From: Candidatus Cloacimonadota bacterium
GTDB taxonomy: Bacteria; Muiribacteriota; UBA6191
Assembly: GCA_002402105.1 (NCBI GenBank)
Contig: NVVD01000012.1
Span: 44,559-83,417, forward strand
Length of the DNA: 38,859 nt
Direction of reading: 5' to 3'
Both the position numbers and the translations under genes were made by a program. Below the pieces are notes generated by a model. The model searched no databases and was not told where the DNA came from. It worked only from the letters and a program-made list of their open reading frames with translations. Positions within the stretch are counted from its first letter, which is position 1, and the number at the start of each line of letters is the position of its first letter. Of this stretch, positions 34,901 through 38,859 are shown piece by piece.

Positions 34901-37900
34901 GGAGTATCTGTAACAACAATCATGTTATTAGAACTTGTTCCTAAGTCAAACTGATATATCTTGAAGTTCCAAGGGATATTCGCTGTGACTGGATCAATAT
35001 TTTCTACTGGAAATTCAATATATGAATAAGAAGACAATACATTAAATGGCTCTATTTGAGTCTGTACAGTTGTATCTATTGTATAACCACTAGATACAGT
35101 ATGATCTGGTTTTTCAACAACTAACTTATAAAGCTTGTCACCTTTACCAAGGTCTACTGCTACATTAACAATATCAAAACCAATATTTTCTGTTTCGCTA
35201 TTTTTCAATAATTCAACAGAAACGTTTCCAGCTACGGGACGAAGATTACCATGTCGATAAGCAACGATTCTTGTTTTTTGACCATATGAATGACCTGCTG
35301 GTCCTCCAAGATCAAAAGAATTTATTTGCTCACTTCTCTCGTCAACTAAAACGATGCCAACATATGAAACGATCCACATTCTACGAGTTCTCATCTCATA
35401 GTTATCATTAGCAAAAGATGTTGCGTTTCCATCCACATCCCACTCAGTAGGAAATCTATGTTTTTCAACAATTCTAACTTCAACAGCATTCTGAAATAAC
35501 ATATCTCCAAGTTGTACAGTAGGTAATGTTCTTAATACTGTTGATTGAAATTCTACTCTAGTTCTGTAATCATTTCCAAACTCTCCACTCGCATTCTCAA
35601 GAGAATATGAAGAACCGTTTCTATATACTGCTGTAGTAATATCTCCTACTCTAGCACCATTTTCTAAAACATAAATTGGCTCAATAATTGAAGTATTTGA
35701 GAAAGGATCAAAAGAATCTTGTTGAGGGACTTCAAAGAAATTTCTAGTATTGTTAAAACCATCGAAGTTTCCTCTACCCTTATATGCCCAACCTTTACCA
35801 GCAGATAAAAAATCAAACGCTAGAAAATCTTTATAATCTCCATTAGCATCATATTCATTAAATTCAATAAAAGTTGTATCTCCCTCAATCTTAGCTATTT
35901 TTAAGTAAGGCTGTGACTTAAAGCCATAATCATCCTCACGAACTTCTAGCCACTTAGTATCAGCACTAGGAAGTTGAATGAGTCCTGCTGCATTTCCAAC
36001 ATTTGCATCATACAACATTGCTGATGTGATTACGTGTTTTGGACGCTGAACTTCTTCGCCATCTGTTGAAACCATTGCATTTGATGCAACTAATGAAACA
36101 TAGATATCTGTTGATGACAGGTCTACTGATGCATCAATAGTAACAATAATAACACCTTCAACTTCTTCACCATCACCAGCACCAAATGCTACATTTGTGA
36201 TTGGTAAAATAGTTGCATCTTTAAATAACATCTTACTAAAAGTATCACTTACTCTTAAAGTCATATTAGCAGAAGTAATCGTTGACATATCTGGACTACC
36301 AAAATATGCAATTTCAAACTCTTGAGGTCCTGTTATTTTTGTAAAACCAAGACCAAATCCACCAAATTTCTCTTCTTTATAAATAAATCTAATCGGGTTT
36401 GGTAACTCTACTTGTCTTATATCACCTTGTAAGTTTTCATAACTATATGCATTAATTGCAACATAGTCACCATCAACAAGGTTATTTGAGTCATCAAGTT
36501 CAATAGAAACTTTCAATTCACCTTCGGTATTGAATCTACCAACACATGTTTGTGTAGGAATATTAGTATCAATAACTGCACCAAGTCCACATTCTGTAGT
36601 TGGAACTCCGTTATTAACACCAGTTACTATATATCCTTTTGGAGATGATGAAGATACTTCAAAGTATGAACCTGGTACTCCACCAGAAACATAGATTAAG
36701 TTTTCATCAAAATCTGCAATCATTTCAATTTGATCTTTAGCTACCGCTCCACCAAAACTAATCTCTGGTAAAGTTCTTGTTGATTTAGCATATCTAAATG
36801 CAAAACCATACTCATCACTAAAGTTGATTAACATTAATACATAAGTATTAAAATCATTAAAGTCTTGATATTCAACCATAAACAATGCACCACTATTTGG
36901 GATAATTGCACCATTGATAGAGCCTTCATCAAAAGTTGATGGATCAAAGCTTATATTTGCACCATTACTTAAAGCTCTTTCAAAGTAATCCTTGCCAGAA
37001 ACAACACCAGTTGTATCACTTGGTGGCTGAATAGGAACTACCCTTCTTGTACCTACAGTAGCAAAAGTAATTGCTCTTACTTTTGTAGTTACACTAGTTG
37101 TACCAGTAGCTTGTGTAACTAATTGAGTAGTTGTACCAACTACGATATCTAAATCTGTTCTATCTGCACCATTTTCATCTTCAGTTGAAGTTACAACTTC
37201 ATCTAAATTGAATGAGAAGTAATCTCCTGGCTTTAGATATGTACCTTCAATTTCAACTGACCCTGCTCTATTTACAAGATCCACATAGAAGTCTCCCTCT
37301 TTTGGAATTTCAGGAAAAAATTGAGATAATTTAACTTTATTATTTGCATTAGTTGCTTGAGTATCTACAACTTCAACCAAAATACCAACTATTTTATGTC
37401 CACCAATGTTTGTAGGTAAACCATAAACAAATGTTTGATCTTGTGTTGCAATATCAGTAAATACAGCAATAGTTGTTGATAACTTACTTGCAGTTTCAGC
37501 TTTTTTATCGATTGACTGAGAAGTCACAGGATAAAAATCTACAGATAAAGTTGACCAATCAAGTTTTTGATCTGGGTCAATAATATTTGCAAACATTCTT
37601 ACATTATCAGAAACAACTCTAAAGTAAAAACCTTTAAAATCTTGAAATTCGTTTTCATCTTCATCAAACGCTTCTACTTCAAGTGATATTTCATATTCAC
37701 CTGGTAAAACATTAGTAAAAGTAACCTCAATTACATCTTGAGTAGCTGTAACTTCAAATCCACCTTCAACACTAGTTAATGTAGAGTTATTATGAGTAGC
37801 ACCTACTTGTACAGAAGTATCAAAGTTAGAAACATTGAACAATCCAAATCTGTACTCATACTCCCAATCACCTGTATTTGGGTTACGAGCCTCAAATGTT

Positions 37901-38859
37901 ACAGTAATAGAAGTACCAGTTGATGCATCTGCTAAAAATTTAGCTTTGCCGCCTGTTAAGATATTTGCTCTAATTGGAAACAATTTCTTTGTTACATTGA
38001 TTACAAATTTTCTCTCTGCTCTAAAAGATTGATCTAAAGTCTGATCATATAATTTATTAGGGTCAGTATCCACCCAAGCAAAAGTCCTAACTAAATATTC
38101 ACCTTCATTTGCAAAACTAGTTTGAATAGTTGAGTGGTTTGCACTAAAGCCGTAGTTTCCTACCTCTGCTCCTAATGTACCATTCAAGTTAAGTTCATTT
38201 ATTACAACCGTATGATAAAGTTTATCAGCTGGAGTAACTGGTCTTGTTTGAATAGGGAAGAAACTAAAATCAGATTTAATTTCAACTGGTCCATTTACAA
38301 AAGCATCTCTTGGAAAAGCATCTGAAAAGCCATCTACATCCCAAACAACACTTGCAACAATTTCACGTTCTTTTTCTACTTTAATGATTACAAGATCTCT
38401 ACCTTTTTCTACGTTATTATCTTCTGAATCAGAAACAACTAGATTAAAATAGTGAACACCTTCTGTTAATGTTGCCACTGGAGCAACATTAGTACTTATA
38501 TTTTGTGTACCAAATACTGATGTATCTAAACCATTATATGTCCATTTATATTTTAACAGATGTCCAACAGGAGAAAAACTTCCAAATCCGTTTAAACCAA
38601 CCTGAACATTTGTTTCAATTGCACTAATTACTAATTCTTCGTCTTCGCCAGCATCAGCAATCGGAGCTGCTCCAACTTGTGAGGCTAAAGTAATTAATAC
38701 ATTTACACCCTTACTCTCAACATTAGCTTCAATATCTTTAACTTTTAATGTTAATTGTAATGTTCTTGATTTTTGACTTAAAGGTAAACCAAAAACTAGT
38801 TTTGACCTATTTAGACCTAAAAATCTAATATTTGGAGCCCCTTCTGTATCTCTAATTGA
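25987..38859 (-). CDS. Giant secreted modular protein with PKD-like and C-terminal cupredoxin domains (5' end outside window)
   Basis: The frame is open from the stop at 25987 to the window edge, so at least 4,290 residues are visible and the true start is outside. GTG at 38478 is only an internal valine: the upstream codons continue a PKD domain (APIADAGEDEELVI through GSFSPVGHLLKYKWTYNG to TLTEGVHYFNLVVSDSED, residues about 62-163). The rest is nearly all acidic, Ser/Thr/Asn-rich and beta-like with few lysine-rich or membrane parts, as in large surface proteins. Diverged repeats are seen near residues 655-705, 1443-1496 and 2390-2445. Gly/Thr-rich linkers (GGGDTTGTTTG, STGGTTGTTV) separate modules near 3000-3430. 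A cupredoxin domain occupies about 4060-4180. No sorting signal was recognised at the C-terminus (PFHLMKTQ). Function unknown; surface attachment or electron transfer is inference. Confidence 0.85.
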   Translation of the reverse strand, partial: SIRDTEGAPNIRFLGLNRSKLVFGLPLSQKSRTLQLTLKVKDIEANVESKGVNVLITLASQVGAAPIADAGEDEELVISAIETNVQVGLNGFGSFSPVGHLLKYKWTYNGLDTSVFGTQNISTNVAPVATLTEGVHYFNLVVSDSEDNNVEKGRDLVIIKVEKEREIVASVVWDVDGFSDAFPRDAFVNGPVEIKSDFSFFPIQTRPVTPADKLYHTVVINELNLNGTLGAEVGNYGFSANHSTIQTSFANEGEYLVRTFAWVDTDPNKLYDQTLDQSFRAERKFVINVTKKLFPIRANILTGGKAKFLADASTGTSITVTFEARNPNTGDWEYEYRFGLFNVSNFDTSVQVGATHNNSTLTSVEGGFEVTATQDVIEVTFTNVLPGEYEISLEVEAFDEDENEFQDFKGFYFRVVSDNVRMFANIIDPDQKLDWSTLSVDFYPVTSQSIDKKAETASKLSTTIAVFTDIATQDQTFVYGLPTNIGGHKIVGILVEVVDTQATNANNKVKLSQFFPEIPKEGDFYVDLVNRAGSVEIEGTYLKPGDYFSFNLDEVVTSTEDENGADRTDLDIVVGTTTQLVTQATGTTSVTTKVRAITFATVGTRRVVPIQPPSDTTGVVSGKDYFERALSNGANISFDPSTFDEGSINGAIIPNSGALFMVEYQDFNDFNTYVLMLINFSDEYGFAFRYAKSTRTLPEISFGGAVAKDQIEMIADFDENLIYVSGGVPGSYFEVSSSSPKGYIVTGVNNGVPTTECGLGAVIDTNIPTQTCVGRFNTEGELKVSIELDDSNNLVDGDYVAINAYSYENLQGDIRQVELPNPIRFIYKEEKFGGFGLGFTKITGPQEFEIAYFGSPDMSTITSANMTLRVSDTFSKMLFKDATILPITNVAFGAGDGEEVEGVIIVTIDASVDLSSTDIYVSLVASNAMVSTDGEEVQRPKHVITSAMLYDANVGNAAGLIQLPSADTKWLEVREDDYGFKSQPYLKIAKIEGDTTFIEFNEYDANGDYKDFLAFDFLSAGKGWAYKGRGNFDGFNNTRNFFEVPQQDSFDPFSNTSIIEPIYVLENGARVGDITTAVYRNGSSYSLENASGEFGNDYRTRVEFQSTVLRTLPTVQLGDMLFQNAVEVRIVEKHRFPTEWDVDGNATSFANDNYEMRTRRMWIVSYVGIVLVDERSEQINSFDLGGPAGHSYGQKTRIVAYRHGNLRPVAGNVSVELLKNSETENIGFDIVNVAVDLGKGDKLYKLVVEKPDHTVSSGYTIDTTVQTQIEPFNVLSSYSYIEFPVENIDPVTANIPWNFKIYQFDLGTSSNNMIVVTDTPLVANVPVVIDGKRPRVDVHIELRADGEEISNLLYAGSGYSFLAGEYLGAFDDKADIKFDFRTNGNGFEISVNPNLPNGDPANRFLANVFIDGNDMKEKFTNLVTQTNSLSLNNIVTGAEIEPIAGQTYLYFGPGVESMKGTGSDRVIAVIGITHVNDDNFGFVYLLKNIQGGENSLDFQGVDVNNNFGFQAVEDHYGHTVRIKGFRALSKSGTNSIDFNIDGDSHTIESASSTINTTPDVSVTVDTVNKSFTISNLASISVVHKLPNFVDIHSLPSAINSASLTDSNLVSSSDTHNGGSSFVLTHENGNHILVSIFPDYSNLDSVGEPESFALEFTYLYDNVVDERYYVNEGSLIRDNSAFVVHPVQLDFNLTGREYVEITDAAQAKLTIESNRQNGDFRVFAAEGISPDVLRGAKVFAKFTVGDLVNSFKIDRFDGQGEVKIDKSEAIQGIELGNLDFGAFMNGRILFDFAGDDKSRFRGQEIRLTQLSWNLPGSSTTLISTDFNVTFEFNDQPTAPVGQTGGGFKLLSTVSRVTTDGEKFLELTFNKPLADDVYEYPYLVNVKRFIEYDPTQVNTTDIQVLVHIQPIEIDAQDNILKVYFSPSDELEVFDSEGSYELFIGQDFGNFQPEGIRANDGALLPDSWLRYSNKSMITFDADGINSLFPVVEGNGYVYEIGGQFGDEPFNSVEKAVTLTKNGNSFVLSKNTSDVVREFQNVNGNFSYCSDEQGGCVPLFNADSKLGSGFYIPQSKTDVRFEEMFRKFWSGGQEFDNVGIFIVNSEAMVDGVAAFVTHKFAFAEGIGLISHSQEAHTTTGFDFLGFRKLELLGYQVGDLQSGNLSGLDGVQFKGINLEVGLLAPDNFQAPYTMSFYQTDNIERLLQYSLEDGNPNGSTMTTAPFAFADQGQVVGEIKIPAFSVENRNGIKPISGSNSYTILVKITDRNGLIDERSIQLEKSQLNAFWYVDLTREGGGIPLNEGEIFSLIKNSKESSPEAADFIVSFDTTGMANIQLLEASSGGNLDTTKVIRLVEGEGSFKDALDFNRINFEGFQSDSKYHLTTNQTNLEVSDASMVLIKMNSASRINNVDKDIYALLIVEGVNSSDKKITFKYVLSDDFDESSVNFIGKPVNTADFKGGENFDQLKARFDFFFNVNSGQCIDLDILTEDPSTGEFDKDRPLNNCVSTNSDIEISNMSVVNVQVENIDRARASHIVTLNVNGGADRSLVKPSDLFRMKTALHSSALISNDHTVTTLKLKSEIFAEFNTDGCHVGVSPVRDAYIARQHNNGNDFLFTVNSYSDNGVFSNNSTSTATSALDCIQGANIITNIETTMFAYQNPTSVPNSPVLTFRGDFNDTGIEHPLFNITNVEALFNSFTPDAIFYKNAMRAIDSSIISTREENSFLPMQIFTDGSLYRGWTFGVEIAISNLENNAIFGVEYKTGSKSGSSTEVSTDSLSIDLGPLLSVPSDFPSTDSTISLSGPLAIYFGPKDYLPFDSFNVTELRASIPLSRLSTFIDITGVSISGNGFEGPGTSVPGIDFDTSTALTITTTDFPFASGNTKEFVLFTSEKNGTFKVGDLVLTATSNIGSGNYTLDSVDPMTSVTKHEVGTWVINADSKSFFVHDSDPNENEETLLFKKEVFLNLGMTLYMEARDQDDLFDPVLMFTTQAFADSFLNSDKPCTMFDFNCSTGGGTGNEGEGNNFAPVSFNTVDALNMDMSSDRPSASQGLDKFLVYSDNKMFHLGRVKMSADSTDLTGDSESTFAFFPTTSSVMPNLAGTYVYNNLSKAMTFNTTFSNDNDLDAFEWYKKADISGTPLSIGTVFAEETDNAGDFELTFMFNDFSDAINFMEDKQNICDTYSFGCESVNGGGDTTGTTTGSMTFMPFTDSHIDNKEYFIVSMENTTPTTYKYVFDATNTGSKINLATQTTIPLTTFIDENGKLDITVSGLNSTFALLNTSNTHLRVRHINVDMDMNWFFTEQDLINHIQSMDGMDNSTGGTTGTTVAAISDTFRVLGVKPTSNPDEFHVQFSNDLDMTNLIVKGYDSVSILTVATSNEGLKAEFGAGSFLVFDGLSAIEYMELLTLDHKSSTYFNDFKSLVLGLSGKTFVAGNTTGVTSIDSFVISNFPLTPNGNYTFYFSPFTMSDDDEMLRGITAYREATVDMTQYALFGQAGRVRGYAETGMMFNGVTKFTFQDSSVGLSFMNTNTVKSFARVGESSDLPTDVATGFDAIAFDKVEFGGVDGGSYRLTSDLKTSYIEQYFVMAENPSEGYVVEDLDLTWKLETGDVFNVAYFDSDRKKVSAKVLDQRAVDKEFFAEVTLASKDTVLGNPKSFVKVGQHIHREAYTNINGDGNNEWASLFQEDSEIIGFLPFVKIGFGTDEKEFTDVLVVRRQDINTSVSRTVGSTVWVKATGEGIWPGNKELEILFISKSGMILGSEHSVDFDHYCMVGGIKEYGQACDGKPSLFEKDVEDESWMIFSDNAQFEPFNLNMVDSVNFSAILTSFRDGGSTTDTSNTSGNSVMGTFSTSGLSGTTYYTTWVDQDGEDGPKFKIYRESVYFKADGTLVWDNDLNDDFNTLNDSETWSVTTSGDLVLAQVGESSEVFRLLTSTAKFLDAQEVGGNDREKFFFNRADMETEADTFKIPKANLVGKKFESADYNVYFVNKDTVHVDDVNDNGDDITTIGSWHVSPMGAIVGLGEKLKLRLSNQIPLTIDSTVASIRDNSGTTSSIDFLVKGFSSSELPTIIFDVSVVAADSQWPNQPNSGNRYKMTRIENGSEVDYTTKLVLYRGIHYRFINSASSAHPFVINNELIGGNTNNVFNEGVDNLNGTLNFTPNETTPEQLYFACTIHQRMGWKITISRENMGSGIEEGDYELANSGNPSKIGTFVINDIGSESHTDYIVNGSLVPPGADPVNASVFKFTNPDFAFSYVLNNETHRFEGNTFGDHVNGIHFVKSSSDVILSAEPFHLMKTQ
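26322..26682 (-). other. Cupredoxin (type-1 copper) domain in the giant protein
   Basis: Residues about 4060-4180 of the visible frame. They hold TKLVLYRGIHYRFINSASSA followed by HPFVINNE, then LNFTPNE and LYFACTIHQRMGWKITI. His4120, Cys4164, His4167 and Met4170 (numbered from the window edge) form the H...C-x2-H-x2-M set of small blue-copper domains. The strand before the first histidine and the YFAC strand also fit. About 120 residues of another beta domain follow. Confidence 0.8.
28550..29960 (-). repeat. Region of diverged modules joined by Gly/Thr-rich linkers in the giant protein
   Basis: Linkers GGGTGNEGEGN (about 29801-29858), GGGDTTGTTTG (29260-29316), GGTTGTT (28893-28935) and GNTTGVT (28558-28587) end successive modules. 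The first two modules end alike: F(T/N)xxxFxDx(F/I), then C-x6-C (CTMFDFNC and CDTYSFGC), then the linker. The third has FFTEQDLINHI at the same place without cysteines. The module sizes are roughly 180, 127 and 116 residues, so the repeat is loose. Confidence 0.6.
38370..38672 (-). other. PKD-like domain near the visible N-terminal side of the giant protein
   Basis: APIADAGEDEELVI opens the domain, GLNGFGSFSPVGHLLKYKWT is the central PKD strand pair, and TLTEGVHYFNLVVSDSEDNN closes it. This is the usual P-x-A-x-A-G-x-(D/E)...G-S-x-S-P-x-G...(Y)-x-W...G-x-(H)-x-x-x-L-x-V-x-D order. PKD domains are extracellular spacers or binding modules. Confidence 0.8.

Noticed and set aside
34589..34954. 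121-residue plus-strand reading frame inside the giant gene
   Set aside because: It is antisense to a long, clearly coding frame, has no recognisable domain, and its composition is explained by the opposite strand. The same holds for the frames at 27647, 27681 and 37835.
38476..38478. GTG as the start of the giant protein
   Set aside because: The frame is open upstream to the window edge, and the upstream residues complete a PKD domain, so the GTG codes for an internal valine.

Overview
The window is visibly AT-rich (by eye about one third G+C) bacterial chromosome. It shows no rRNA, tRNA or CRISPR array. A heptosyltransferase (WaaF type), several signal-peptide proteins and a periplasmic-type 5'-nucleotidase point to a cell with an outer membrane. 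The gene mix (acyl-CoA dehydrogenases with an ETF/FixCX chain, a 3-oxoacid CoA-transferase, an Rpn-type nuclease, one giant secreted protein) would fit an uncultured or deep-branching low-GC didermal lineage. I cannot fix the phylum from sequence alone.

Layout. (1) 1-5.1 kb, plus strand: tail of a 3-oxoacid CoA-transferase B subunit, a membrane protein fusing a degenerate WecA/MraY-like domain to a GT26 glycosyltransferase, a secreted 5'-nucleotidase and an exported helical protein of unknown role. (2) 5.1-12.3 kb, minus strand: one probable operon, acd1-etfB-etfA-fixC-fixX-acd2-acd3. It oxidises acyl-CoA and passes electrons through ETF to a FixC/FixX quinone-linked module, and has a good candidate promoter at 12244-12272. 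(3) 12.3-15.2 kb: two divergent genes of unknown function (an exported protein with three DUF4214-like repeats and a membrane protein). Their candidate promoters share a -35 palindrome, and a perfect 30-bp palindrome lies beside them. (4) 15.2-23.8 kb, housekeeping: uvrD/pcrA-type helicase, folD-waaF, a cysteine desulfurase-mnmA-galU operon (tRNA 2-thiouridine plus UDP-glucose), and infC-rpmI-rplT with a non-ATG infC start and an attenuator-like leader. (5) 23.9-25.8 kb, minus: an exported clan GH-A glycoside hydrolase-like protein and an Rpn/PD-(D/E)XK nuclease. (6) 25.99-38.86 kb, minus: a single reading frame of at least 4,290 codons, still open at the window edge. It encodes a giant secreted modular protein with a PKD-like domain near the visible N-terminal side, diverged internal repeats, Gly/Thr-rich linkers and a C-terminal cupredoxin domain with a full type-1 copper ligand set.

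Two cross-cutting features matter. A family of short intergenic elements with paired palindromes (TTGGAAT..ATTCCAA and TGGGAAT..ATTCCCA, ends CGGAGAT) occurs at four places, one of them inside the etf operon. Several genes use non-ATG starts (TTG, GTG, ATC/ATA). The best candidate for something undescribed is the giant cupredoxin-tipped protein. The paired-palindrome repeat and the GT26 fusion come next.
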